Shown: positions 33,784-46,249 of the stretch, piece after piece | How positions within the stretch are numbered: position 1 is the first letter of the stretch | How the letters are laid out: each line of letters opens with the position of its first letter | Origin: Cyrtodaria siliqua | Lineage: Eukaryota > Mollusca > Bivalvia > Adapedonta > Hiatellidae | Assembly: GCA_037043455.1 (NCBI GenBank) | Contig: JAWPHD010010259.1 | Location: forward strand, 31,539 to 95,538 | Direction of reading: 5' to 3' | DNA: 64,000 bases | The notes under the pieces: model-generated | Databases searched by the model: none | What the model was told of the DNA's origin: nothing | What the model saw: only the letters and a program-made list of their open reading frames with translations | Position numbers and translations under genes: made by a program

Positions 33784-34867
33784 ATGGCGAATCTAGCCGA
33801 AAAGCAAACGTTACCATCATGGCGGATTGCGGTCATATATCCTACAATGATACTGTATGTATCTTGAATGTCAATGGTGGATTATTCTGTTAACGAATAC
33901 ACACAATCAGTTATCAAAGAGGAAACGTTTCCCAACGCAACGTTTACGAATGTTACGGACTGTCGAACGTCGAAGCACTCATCTCAGGAATACATGGATT
34001 ACGCCAACGTGCAAAAGAGGACGTCTAATTGGATAATATATTATGCTCTGGCAATCCGTATTCCATCTATCATCTTAAATACCGTTCTGACGTCATATAC
34101 TGACGTGTATGGTAGACGGGGTTTATTCATTTACAGCATATCTGGCAGTGTGTTAAGACTTGTATTGATTACATTGGTCATATTTTTCAAACTTGACCTT
34201 TTCTACATTATAATAGCATACGGTTTAGAGGGTCTTACTGGCTCCGGTTACTCATTTCTATCAGTCACATTTTCTTTTATGGCTGATACAACACACACTG
34301 TAAGCCAACGACTGTTTGCAGTGACAGTTGTTGAAGCCTTTGTGATGACGTTTTCCGTAGCTGGCGGGTTATCCAACGGTATTTTAGTTGATCAGTTTGG
34401 ATTCGTTGTTCCTATGGTTATTTCGTCTGGCCTGTGTATACTAGCATTGTTAATAATCATCTTCTTTTTGCCGGAGACGCATCAGTTGTCTAATAGAGCA
34501 ACACCTACAACTTTAGTAAAAACCTTTGCAAGAACTATTAACTTTTATACCAGTAGCGATTTCAAAGGAAAGAGGATGAGCTTTATATTGTTGCTTACGG
34601 CGTTCTTTTTTATCCAGTTGAATGCCAACAATCGTGCCAACATAGAGACATTATACTTACTCGGTATGCCGTTTTGCTGGAAACCAACGGAAATAGGTTA
34701 TTTTACGTCGTTGCGTTACGCTGCACAAGGAATATTTGGATTAGGGTTATTGAAACTATTTGGTAAATGTTTTACAAGTGAGCTTTTAGCGATACTAAGT
34801 TGCTTGGCAAACGCTGGTTCTTTTGTGCAGGAAGCATTGGCGAAGACGGACATCGTTTTATTTCTAG
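33784..34867 (+). CDS. Copy B exon 1 (contains TGA at 33865)
   Basis: 1084 bp, phase 1 donor. Open from 33868 to the donor. The start ATG at 33784 has the same context (GAAAATGGC) as copy C. Confidence 0.8.
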
Positions 34868-35334
34868 GTATAGCATACTTTATTACATAATTTGCGGTGT
34901 GAGAGTGTAATACAACCATGACAGACATTACATTATACACTAAATTGATATACATTTACATTATGATGTGGCAGTTTGGAGTTTTATGATAAATACAATC
35001 TCACATTAGTACCTATTTAATATTGAATTTATTCAACTCGTTGGGTAAACTTTACTTTGTAATACGTACTTGTTGGAGTGACTGTATTCTGTGAATGCTA
35101 CTCTTCCTGTTGGACTTATAACCTTTGCTTTGATCAAACTGATTCGATGCTCGACAGAGCCTCGCATTATATAATGGTATCGAGCTCGTTCAATAAATTG
35201 TATATTAAACACACAATCCAATAAGTTCCTATATGAATTGAATATATTCATTTTATAACAGAGTACTGTTTATGAAATTAATGACTGATTATTGATTTGA
35301 TTTAAATAACCAAGGAAATATAATTTACCCGTAA

Positions 35335-36235
35335 ATGTAACAGTTCGCGGAATAAAGACGTACATGTAACCGTTCCCGGACTATACACGTATATGTAACA
35401 GTACACGTAATATATATACACGTATATGTAACACTTCACGGATTAAAGATGTAAATGTAACCGTTCCCGGACTATACACGTATATGTAAAGTTCACGTAA
35501 TATATATAGACGTATATACACTTCTCAAAACTGCTAACTACACCGCTCACGTTTTGGGTTATATATATCGATGGGTTGAATGTTTTTCAATAAAATAAAA
35601 AGGAAATACCAATTCAATCATTTTTACATCATTTCATTTTATTTTTTTCATGGGCAATGCTAGAACTAAACCACAATAAGCAATTACAAACGACCCATGT
35701 AAACACTAAAGTCACACTTTTATGAACAAGAAATGAAAAGTGTGACTTTAGTGTTTACATGGGTCGTTTGTAATTGCTTATTGTGGTTTAGTTCTAGCAT
35801 TGCCCATGAAAAAAATAAAATGAAATGATGTAAAAATGATTGAATTGGTATTTCCTTTTTATTTTATTGAAAAACATTCAACCCATCGATATATATAACC
35901 CAAAACGTAGCGGTGTAGTTAGCAGTTTTGAGAAGTGTATAACACTTCGCGGAAGAAAGACGTATATGTAACCGTTCCCGGACCATAAACATGTATGTAA
36001 CAGTTCATGTAATATATTTAGACGTATATGTAACACTTCACAGAAGAAAGACGTATATGTAACCGTTCCCGGACAATAAACATGTATGTAACAGTTCATG
36101 TAATATATATAGACGTATATGCAACACTTCACGTATTATATATAGACTTATATGTAACAGTTCACGTATTGTATATAGTCGTATATGTAAAGGTTAACGA
36201 ATTATATATAGTCGTATATGTAACAGTTTACGGAC
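35335..36235. repeat. Intron 1 minisatellite of copy B, split by a MITE
   Basis: ~88-bp units as in copy A, at 35335-35516 and 35940-36235. The right part contains shortened ~40-bp units ('tatatgtaacagttcacgta', 'ttatatatagtcg'). Confidence 0.85.
35519..35937. mobile_element. 419-bp palindromic Tc1/mariner-type MITE
   Basis: The left arm (35519-35721) and right arm (35736-35937) are reverse complements over about 200 bp with one single-base indel visible near the outer end ('ccgctCacg' against 'cgtagcgg'). They are separated by a 14-nt loop. The ends are CACTTCTCAAAACTGC and its complement, flanked by TA on both sides (35517-35518, 35938-35939). The insertion is in the intron 1 minisatellite of copy B only; A and C arrays have none. 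The near identity of the arms indicates a young insertion. Confidence 0.9.
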
Positions 36236-36985
36236 TCTCGGTGTTTAGCAAGTACTTTAACGTAGTACTCAATTGCCTAAGTGTAACTTATCATTTTATG
36301 ACCAAGTAAATCACAACATGTGTCAAGGCAATGTGTCTTTCAATTGTTCGTATTATATTATCATGGCCGGTACAAATTTTAAAACGTGTAAATAACTAAT
36401 ACAACTGTTTGTTATTATTACGACCATGAACTTTACTGAAAATCATAAGTTACGCTCTTCCTTTTGCCCATCTAGCTTAAAGAAATTGAAAGTTGCTTTT
36501 ATCATGTGAAGCATTTAAACACATTGGTATGACGTAGGGTGTTCTTTTTTCTTACTCATCATATAACAGTATAAGAATATTGTTAAGAACATGGCAAAAC
36601 ATTTTTAAATAAATGTTCTGATTTTAAATAAATTGATAATAACTTTGTCATTATAAGGAAATAGTGAATCAAAGTTTTAACTTTTAAAATTACCTCCCTT
36701 TACATTGAAATAAGAATGATCGAATTGTAATTTCTGTAAAGCAGGTAAATTAGAACATTTTGCTCTTTTCTTTCGCAAATATATTTTTAAAAAAAAACAT
36801 ATCCCGAATACACTTACTTGATAATTATGTTAATTGCAGTGGTCATGACCCCTGCGACACATAGCCTAGGTCATTGGGATTTACCATGATATTTCATTGC
36901 TATTTTTTTTCTTCAAAATTTATTATTCGGTTTCAAGATTCATTTTCTTTCTAACATTAAATTACTCATAGTTTTACTATTTCAG

Positions 36986-37069
36986 TCGCTGTTCCATCAA
37001 TATTTTCGTTCCTAACGATTCCACTGATAAGAGGTTTGATGTCAACATCGACATTAGCTGACAAACAAG
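36986..37069 (+). CDS. Copy B exon 2
   Basis: 84 bp, acceptor ATTTCAG|TCGC, donor CAAG|GTAATA. Intact. Confidence 0.85.
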
Positions 37070-37473
37070 GTAATACGTTCATTAACAATGGAATTATTTT
37101 TTTTGGAGAATAAACCATGATGCTGTCATAATTTAAAATTGTATTGTGTGTTTTCAAAACAGCTGTATAATCTTAATTAAAAATAGTCTTCTTTTTATCT
37201 TCATTTCTTTTAAACTAAATCATTAATTTATTATTTGTCAACTGTATATATTACTGAATTTCGACATAAGAATATATAATAAATTTCTTGCGTACTACCT
37301 TTTTTAAAAGGTTATTTCTTAATAATTTAAAACTAGTATTGCCGGTAGGTGTGTTTTCACAGAAAGCATCGACATGAATAAAACAGATATATTCCAGTTT
37401 TAATGCTTGCTTGTACGTGATTATAGAATACCCCCAACATGTGCTCGTAACATGATTTTGTTTTGTTTTTCAG

Positions 37474-37630
37474 GTTCACTGTTTGCAGGTATAGCGACAG
37501 TTGAGATAACAAGCGCCCTGGTGGCTACCGTTTCAGAAAGTTCCGTTTACGCTGCTACTGTGGCAGTATCTAACTCGTTCGTGTTCTTTGTTATGGCTGG
37601 GTTTTGTTTAATAACCGCTTGCTTACTAAG
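37474..37630 (+). CDS. Copy B exon 3
   Basis: 157 bp, acceptor TTTTTCAG|GTTC, donor CTAAG|GTATGA. The protein is identical to copy A exon 3. Confidence 0.88.
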
Positions 37631-39229
37631 GTATGATCTAATTCAAGCAGCACACGTAGCACTGTAATACTAATTGGTACTTAGAATATGTACACAGTTA
37701 CTATTGAAAGCCTTAGGGGACCGGATATTATTATACTTGTTTTACTGTATGTTAAACTTATTATTATAATCCACAATGTTATCGATTTAGGTAGATTATA
37801 ATAATATTTAAGAGAATCTCTGCATTCAAGTTAAATCTTCCTGTCTCAATTATTATTAAAGGCAGATGTAATCGAAACCTTAAATAAACCCTCTCGGCAT
37901 CTGGATGGTATATTGAATACTGACAACCCTTTCGTTTCTACTATGGTAAATAATACATACCCTAAATACCTTCGGCTATATACTATTCTTGAATGATTGA
38001 ACATATGATTGTTCTCTAGAAAAACTAACGAGATATCGCGATTTTTAGATAAAATCAAGGTAGCCGTGTGTTTATTCAATATTTGTAACCTTTGTATGAC
38101 TATAAAGCTATTTCATAAGAGCTACCGTTACCATACATTTGTACAATTGTATTATGGTAAATCTGATGATTTTTTGAATATAAAATTAATTTAAGAACTC
38201 TTCTGTGACAAGGACTATCACAACCTGACTTCTGTGGTGAGGTGATTTATATATATTGTAAGATCCTCAGTCATGATCACTTTCATACATTTTCATCGTT
38301 TCTTAAAGTGTTCGGAGAATACGCTCCGACATACTGGCCCTAGACTGGCTAAGTCCTTGTGTTTGTTAATAATTATACTGTTTGAGACAACTCAAACTAT
38401 CATCAAATAAAATGGACTGCATTAAGATCCCTTTGAATTATTGGCTTCAAACATCATGAACATAAGTGGTTGAGAGCTATTCAGAAATGTTTGTGATTTT
38501 AAGGTTTTCTTTTGATTTTGATTGAAAAAAAAATAAAATAAAAGTATAAACTCTGGGAGGACAGCCAGTCTATACAGGCCCGCCTGGTTAACGTCCTTAC
38601 CCAACGGACCAGACTAAAGAAACATTCTTACGTAAGAACAAGTAATAGATAGAGTATGGTTTCATTGAGTTGGTTAATTGAAACATCGAGATGGGCAGCA
38701 TGTCCATTTCAGCTTCCTGACATACTCATTTCAGCTCCCTGACATACTCTAACTTGTTATTCTAACTGTTATTCTAACTTGTTATTCTAACTGTTATTCT
38801 AACTGTTATTCTGACAGGTGTTATTTTAAGTAAACGATTTACACTTGTGCTATTACAAAGAGAATTTTCAGTGACCATGCTACAATATCGGTTAAACGTT
38901 GGTGAACAATGTGGAATATTACTGTGCAAGCTAGAACTTTTGAATAGACGAAACGTAAGGCATTCATAAGCAATCTCAGTAGTGTAAATGAATATTAATG
39001 GATGTGCACATAACTTTTCATGCAGGTTGTGTTTAAAGAAAGACAGTTTATAAGAGGTTATGCACGCATTTACGATTACAATACATACAGAGTTCAATTA
39101 AACACCTATACAATAATTAGTCATATATGATGAACTTATTCTAGTTTGATAACTAAACTAAACATACGGAACATTTATGTTTATAGTTGATACCTGTAGG
39201 ATTTTTTAACGGTATTTGATTTGTTTCAG

Positions 39230-39302
39230 CATTGACGCATGTACGAAGAGAAAACACTCACCCGAACGGATGGACTACGAAGTAATAAAAGACGTAAACT
39301 GA
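39230..39302 (+). CDS. Copy B exon 4
   Basis: 73 bp after TTTGTTTCAG. The tail ends 'YEVIKDVN' and TGA at 39300-39302, where C ends 'YEVIEEIN'. Confidence 0.85.
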
Positions 39303-42146
39303 TATAATTATAAACGAGTCAGATAAAGAGGAAGAAATAGACAACCTAAGCAGTCATATAAATGGCAACGGCAATCACAATATACTGGTCCAATGCACAA
39401 ATTACCGTTATTTAAGAGAAATTTTGATAATCAGGTCATAAATTATCTGTTTTGATCGTAAACATATCCTCGAACGATAACAGACGACCGAGTTTCATAT
39501 ATTTTGAAAACAGTTTCATAATAACCATTTAATGAGGATAAAGAGATCTTATGAATATAGAACAATATACTATATAACACAGCGTTGGACAGTTCGTAAC
39601 AATTTGCGTATGAACCGAAAAGAAGCTGAAACACCATGTAATGTGTGTTATATTTTACTGAATCTATGTTTTTGATAATACACCTATCAGGAAATAGTCC
39701 ACACTGCGCATATCAATGTGTGTGGTTTTCTTTTATAATAAAACGTTCACAAAACAGTCCAAATTACGCATGTCTTATATGCAAATATTGACCACAATGC
39801 CAATGTCATTACTGTGTCTGTCCCAGAGGCCGCGTCTTACATTAATGGAAATGGATTCTATTGGCGAAAGATAATTTATAATCGCTAATAACAACTAACT
39901 CCAAACACAAAAAATAAATTAGAGTGACGCTGAGTCTTGACATAAATAAATGTTGATTCATATATTGTGTTTTCCTTACCTCCCTACAATGACATAATGT
40001 CGTTAACTAACGATATGCCCGAAAAGGTACACCTATAACCCTGACACTTCACACAAATAATTTCTATGTTAAGAAAACAAACCTTGTTAATGTTGGGGTC
40101 GGTAGGTCTGTAATCATTAAACTTACAAACATTACAAAAAAGATCACCGTAATCCGTTCACGAAGAACGTTTTCGGCGATGTCATTCATGTTGTAGGTCC
40201 CTTGAATTAAAAATGCTTTATGAATGTATAATTAAATAATTAGATGATATTATAAAACAATATAGAACATTATTTTGTAGTTCAGAAATTTATCAATGTT
40301 ACCTCCAATTTCTCTGCTACATTTCCTCATCAATTATGACAGCTCTCTTGTTAACAAATCTATCTGGCAACGTTGCCATTAAACTGTTATGTCATCAGAA
40401 TGAATTGCTATTTTGATAAATATATTATAAAGACTTTAACATGGTGTAAAACATCCATGACAGTTCTAGCTTTGTTTCTCACAGACTTGTCCCACCAACA
40501 GACATTGGCTATGTGGATAATTTATTATGTGTTAGTAGTTGACGTTTTAGCCATGTGCAGTGTATTTTGAGTCTAATGCTTTTTTTCCCTGAAAAATCAA
40601 GTGAACTAAATATTTGCTTAACCTTAAATCACTCTGTTTGTATTTCAGTGTTCCTCTTGTTGGTCTTTTCTTAAGTATATCCACTGAATTATAAATACAT
40701 TTAACATTAGTGCTCGAATGTGTCAGAATACCCCCCATTTTCCTCCTAAAATGTGTAATATTTTACTCAAACTTTCTCAGTTGCAACACTTTGTTCTAAA
40801 CAACGTGATACAGGAATGACTTTTGTTTCTAATGTATTGTACCTGTTTTGTTTGACTAGTACGTTATCCTCGTTTTAATATTTGTTTCTTTTGCATTTCT
40901 TTTTTTATCCGCTTACAATTTGCCTTTCTCTTTTCTTTCCGTCACGGTCTCTTTTTAAACTCTCATTTAGTTGGGATGACAATATGGTAAATGTGGTGTT
41001 TGGTGCAGCCAAGAACCTGGTTTAAAATCCCAAGTTGTTGCTACTGACCGTGCCAAGAGAGTACCCCTATTGTAAACCCTTTTACGTTTGTGGTTTCGCA
41101 TACTTTGCTTTTAATCAAACTTGTAATTATTATTTGTTTTGGATACGCGTATTTGAGTGACTGTGTTGTGTGATTGCTACATTTTCTGTTAGTCCTTTAT
41201 ACTGCTTTCGTGCATTTGATATGAGCTGTAGTTTGCAAAAACGGAAATGAGGTCAAATAACCTCACAAGAATGATCGCTCCATTATTTATCAGTAATTGA
41301 GTGATTGTGGAACAATTCTTAAAATAGTGGAAGCATTTCGATAACGATAACAATCATTGTTTTGCAAGCTACGTATTCATAAAATATAAAATATAACGAA
41401 ACACACGTGTTATATTAATGATTATTTTGTATTGTACAGCATATAGAGAGTATTTAACTACTTAATTTTGCTTCACGAGCTGGTTGGTGTGTGGTTTTTT
41501 TCACGAACGATGGAGGTTAAAAACAACAACGCGACGAGTGGATGAGTTTTGTATAATCAAAACCCGCAGTCAAATATTCAATTTATTACATTTGAAATCA
41601 GTGTGTGCATGATTTGAACTCAAATGTTTCCTTTTGCTAATCGTTCTTGGCAAATTACATTTACTTGTGTCTGCATAAACTTTCATAATAATGTAGACAT
41701 GATGTTTGTGTGAATAAATGTTTTGACTTCTTACTTTTATTTCGATATAAGCTTTATATTATACCTTGGCGATTATGGAGTGCTGTATAGAGAATGTAGT
41801 GTATCATCTTACCCGTATCAGTGGATACTAGACATGCTCTTTTGAGTGAGGGAGTTGGGTTTGGGATAGGTTGTGAAGGTGAACCGTAGTGGGGCTTATT
41901 CCAAACAACATAACTCCTGACGGTTTCGTTTATGCGTAAATAATGGCATTTGATATCGTCGTTTCAACATAGAGCATGATTCAATTACTACACTTGAATA
42001 AGGAATGCCACATAGCAAATACAATGTCCAGCTTATCTTGGCACGTGTATGCGCCATTTACAAACGTTTACAAATATCGTTATGGTTTATTGAGTTTAGC
42101 TCTATCAATTGAAATAAAACTATTGTAGACCTTCATAATCATGTAT

Positions 42147-42255
42147 CGCCCCCCCCCCCCCCCCCCACCACCACCACCCCCCCCCCCCCCCCACACACAC
42201 ACACCTCTCCGACACACACACACACACCACCACCACCACCACCACCACCACCAAA
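42147..42255. repeat. Poly-C / CCA / CA low-complexity tract
   Basis: Runs of C with CACCAC and CACACA stretches. Similar C-rich tracts occur at 55645-55690, 57895-57950, 62430-62470 and (as poly-G) 63497-63530. Length may be unreliable in the assembly. Confidence 0.85.
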
Positions 42256-42280
42256 CTGAGCTGAAATAAGTTTGTTGACA

Positions 42281-42559
42281 TTACGTGGTCCGAGTATTAA
42301 CTTTCAAACCCCGTCCAACTCTTTCACCATAAAGCGAAAACGGGGTTGGATGGGGTATGAAATAAAACTATAATTTCGGATTAAAAAGTGTGCATACTTT
42401 ATATTTAAACCTTTTAACTGGTAAGTTTAAACAGGTTATCACATTTTGTCAGTAAAAATATGTTTTAAACGTAATTAATTGCCGAAATATCCGTTATAAA
42501 ATCCTGCTAATATAAGCTTTCCAAAGGTCCACTGAATTAAGGCGGGACCACGTAATGAT
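42281..42559. mobile_element. MITE with 12-bp TIRs CATTACGTGGTC (second copy)
   Basis: Same terminal CATTACGTGGTC/GACCACGTAATG and interior as the element in intron 2 of copy A (9409-9645), but about 40 bp longer in the middle. Confidence 0.75.
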
Positions 42560-43758
42560 AAACCAAATTATGAGTTACGAGTTTGTACAGAGTGAGTGAT
42601 CAAACAGGTCCTTCGTATGGCTCGATGCCTGATAATAAATTATAATATGTGCTGCTGATGCTATTAGTGGAACTGGAAATATATGTTTGTTGTAATATTA
42701 TTGTTTTATAACATGTTTGGAGATTTGAATATATCTAGACATTAAAGTGAGGCTCGCCATAAATTGTCCCATACAAAAACACAAATGGTATTGAACAAAT
42801 ATATTTTTAACATGGAATTCATATTGATCCAATACTCATGTGTAAATGTATTTGAATTATAATATATACTTAACAAACTGTCATATTACATATTGATATG
42901 TACGACTATAAAAATGTTACACATCAAGCACAGTAAAGACTGCAAACATACAATTCTCAGAGAAGAATTAGCTTTAAAGTAGAACACCGCTGAAGCCGGT
43001 GCTAGTGGGAGGGTGGGAGAGGGGGATAGTGGAAGAGGGGGGAGCGTGAGAGGTGTTTCACTTTATATCACCTGTCATAAACACACTCAATAAAACAAAG
43101 CTTGCTACTTTCCCCTCTTTCTTGTGTCCATTACTTCCTAGGGTCAGTATTTATTGACATTCACACCAGCGTTATGATACTTGTACATAATTTCATCTTT
43201 TAAATAAACAAAAGTACAATGAAATAAAATACAATATATATAGAACAGAGATAGCGCATGTAAACAATATTTGAACATTCGGCACTTGTTGTTTACATAT
43301 GGCATACAACTTTATTGCATATTGTCCTACATTCGCTTGCATTTATTCAAACCAGGCAATGCTAAATATAACTTGGATAATGAATGCATATTTCTTAAAT
43401 TATAACAGCGTGTCCTTTTAACGCTAGAGCAAATTCAAGACTGTTTAATTATATGACTTTACGCTTTAAAACGTTTCAGTATTAATTTTGCGAGTTGACA
43501 CATTCTAAACGTTTGTTTGTACACGTTTAATTTAGCTGATATATGTATTCCAAGTGAAATACTACGCTGAATATTCATTAAATACCTCACTTTTTGTTTT
43601 AGAAATACACAAAATAAATTAGATTATTTTAGGCTGACCTCTTAGTATTTCGGTTTCCTTTTATTTGAAATGAAATACAAATATATTCAGATTATAGAGC
43701 GCTACAACCTTATACACGACTCCTTGATAGTATCATCAGATTCAATACGTTACTAATG

Positions 43759-44015
43759 ACAGCGTCTCCGTGGCCGAATGGTTAACGACGTTGCGTTTTA
43801 AACCTTCGCCTCTCAACGCTGCGGGTTCGAATCCCACTGGGAGCTCGACTTGTAAGTGAGGAAGTGTCGATTCTTACGGATGGCGGGAGGTGTACAGTAC
43901 TGGTACAGGAAAAGTGGGTGGTCTGCCTACACCATAAAAAATGGACCGTCATATATAACCTTACTTGTTTTGAAAATGACGTAAAACACCATACAAACAA
44001 ACAAACAAACAAACA
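43759..44015 (+). mobile_element. Full-length tRNA-derived SINE with target duplication
   Basis: It starts with a tRNA-like head (43764-43844, 81 nt) with A box TGGCCGAATGG and B box GGTTCGAATCC. The acceptor arms GTCTCCG and TGGGAGC pair with one mismatch, and the length suggests a class II (Leu/Ser-like) ancestor. A ~120-nt conserved body ('acggatggcgggaggtgtac', 'aaaaaatggaccgtc') and an (AAAC)n tail follow. TTACTAATG flanks both ends (43750-43758, 44016-44024). It could be one of the described bivalve SINE families; I cannot say which. Confidence 0.88.
43764..43844 (+). tRNA. tRNA-like head of the SINE (not a functional tRNA)
   Basis: Internal pol III promoter boxes are intact, but the T stem and acceptor stem carry mismatches and the sequence runs directly into the SINE body, so it is a SINE promoter rather than a tRNA gene. 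Confidence 0.6.
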
Positions 44016-44274
44016 TTACTAATGTCTTAAAAATGAAGTAGTTTCCTATATTACAATGGACGTATACTAACATATAAAAACCTGAAGATAATGAAACAAG
44101 AGAAAGTATCATTCGACTTACTCTTAACGAAAAAAAAACTTTGAGATATACATACATGTATGTCCCTTCTATACCAATATAGTCAATTCTCCTTTTCGGA
44201 TTAAATACAAGGTTAAACCTCTAGAAATTAAACAAAATAGTATATGCTTAAAGGAAATTAACATGTAAATTATA

Positions 44275-45101
44275 AATAAATACTCAAAAGTGGATCCCTT
44301 GGAAGCAACAAACACAAACGAGATAAAAGTAGTAGACTCGGTTTTATTGAGTCTGTTCATGGGAGGAAATGTTCAGTGCAACACCTCTCACGCCATGTAG
44401 CACCTGCTTAAGCGATATACTACTTTAAAGCCACAAAGATTGGGCTTGATGATCCCAAAGGACCAGTTAGTAATAACACTACTGATCTGTAGTCTGGGCG
44501 ACTTTTTACGGCCACCACACAGCACTAAACAAATGCTAGTGTGAATATCAATAAATACTCAAAAGTGGATCCCTTGGAAGCATCAAACACAAACAAGAGA
44601 TACAAGTAGCAGACTCGGTTTTATTGAGTCTGTTCATAAGAGGTAATGTTAAGTGCAACACCTATAACGCCTCCTAGCACCGGATTAAGCGATAGTCTAC
44701 TTTAAAGCCACAAATATTGAGCTTGGTGATCCCAAAAGACCAGTAAGTAATAACGCTACTGTTTTGTAGTCGGGCGACTTTTTACGGCCGCCACACAGCA
44801 CTAAACAAACACTAGCGTGAATCTCAATACATACTGAAAGTGGATCAATTGGAAGCAACAAACACAAACAAGAGATAAAAGTAGCAGACTCGGTTTTATT
44901 GAGTCTGTTCATGAGAGGTAATGTAAAGAGTAACACCTCTCACGTCTCCTAGTACCGGCTTAAGCGATATTCTACTTTAAAGTCACAAAGATGAGGCTTG
45001 ATGATCCTACAGGACCAGTAAGTAATAACACTACTGATTCGAAGTCGGGGCGACTTTTTACGGCCGCCACACAGCACTAAACAAACGCTAGTGTGAATGT
45101 C
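44275..45101 (+). repeat. 276-bp structured tandem repeat array, three units (unit 2)
   Basis: Units are 44275-44549, 44550-44825 and 44826-45101. In the third, CAGACTC (44885-44891) pairs with GAGTCTG (44901-44907) and TGAGAGGT (44912-44919) pairs with ACCTCTCA (44935-44942). Then come 'cctcctagtaccggcttaag' and a ~150-nt segment ending in 'ccgccacacagcactaaac'. No coding capacity. Confidence 0.92.
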
Positions 45102-46249
45102 AATAAATACTGAAAATATTTACCTTGTTAGTCGGCTAATGTCGACGTTACCATTAAACTGCTTATAAGTGGATCGTTAGGAATGAAAATGGAGACGGAA
45201 CACATACTGGAAGAGAAAACATAAAACGTTACGTGGTTTGAGAATAAAGTTCATGGTCGTAACGATTTACCAATGGTTCAATACATTGTATACATGTATA
45301 CAAACTATGTCCTACGCTGGATGCAAAATATATGAAAGAAAAGTTCATCATAAAGAACTGCTTTCTTTATCACCTTCCAAAACATTAATATATAATGAAA
45401 ATTAAATAGAGTATAGATATACCTAAAAATAAATCAAGATCCACTTTCACCAATGCTTCTTGTATAAAATAACCAGTCCTGGCCAAGCTACTTAGGTTTG
45501 ATACACCCTAGAACCAGGTTCAAACCCTCATCGACCATTTTGTCACTGACCATTCCAAGGCAGTAGCCCTATTGTCAATGTGTTTGTATTTGTGATGTCA
45601 CATGTCTTGCTCCTTATTAACATTGTAACATTGTAACTGTTGTTTTTTAAACTGTGTTCTGTGTTCTGTGAAAGCTACATTTCCTGTTCGACTTTTATAT
45701 CTAATTTCAGTATTACTATAAGCTCCTTCGTCAATATTTTCAAAGTCGTTTTAATAATGTTAATCTACATATCTCGTGAGTGGCTTTATTCAATTACGTA
45801 AAGTAACGTAAAGTAACCTATAGTCTTTTGTTTTCAGTTCAGCAAAACGAAACACTGAGAAGGTACACCATTTTATGTTTAGGAGATTGTTAACGTTTAA
45901 CTGTATAAAAAGAAGGAAGCTGTTAGCAAAATGTTAAGTTTATACATTTTCTCTTAAAATCTTTACTGGTTTATAGCAAGTCAAGTGGTGTTACAAGTCA
46001 ATAATTCTTGTGAAAGTCTTTGAATGCTACATTTCCTGTTCGATGTTTATATCTACTTTTATTGTCACAATAGTGTTGTTTGTGCCGTGTGACGACGGTA
46101 GAAAGTCTCCCCTTACCTTACATCCAATCAATATTATTATCTTTTCATCTCATAGATCTTGTATGACATTCATAGATCCAGATTTTGACTGTGGTCCTTA
46201 AATGTTACAATTCCTGTTCGTCTGTTATATCTACTTTTAAAACATGTTG

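Larger units (their letters stand above)
33784..39302 (+). pseudogene. SLC46-family MFS transporter, copy B (nonsense codon in TM1)
   Basis: Exons are 33784-34867, 36986-37069, 37474-37630 and 39230-39302, the same lengths and phases as copies A and C. All splice sites are canonical (CTAG|GTATAG, CAAG|GTAATA, CTAAG|GTATGA; acceptors TTTCAG, TTTTCAG, TTTCAG). Codon 28 is TGA (33865-33867) where A and C have GGA, inside the first TM helix. The next codon is ATG (33868), after which the frame is open to the final TGA. Reinitiation there would give 437 residues lacking most of TM1. The rest keeps the SLC46 marks: sequons in loop 1, 'TDCRTS', 'DVYGRR', 'GMPFCW', 'PLIRGLMS'. Either a young pseudogene or an N-terminally shortened or readthrough product; I favour a pseudogene. 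Confidence 0.8.
39303..43690. repeat. Segmental duplication block downstream of copy B (pairs with 15957-19400)
   Basis: Collinear with the region after copy A. Extra DNA relative to A at about 41590-43050 includes sequence also found downstream of copy C (41650-42150 matches 55130-55670), a poly-C/CA low-complexity tract (42147-42255) and a CATTACGTGGTC MITE. Confidence 0.8.

Noticed and set aside
42147..42255. C-rich tract as an i-motif/G-quadruplex regulator
   Set aside because: Possible in principle, but similar tracts recur at repeat-block edges and length is unreliable; no link to a promoter.
44885..44945. Hammerhead ribozyme in the structured satellite
   Set aside because: The hairpins lack the CTGATGA and GAAA core motifs; no known ribozyme core could be fitted by eye.
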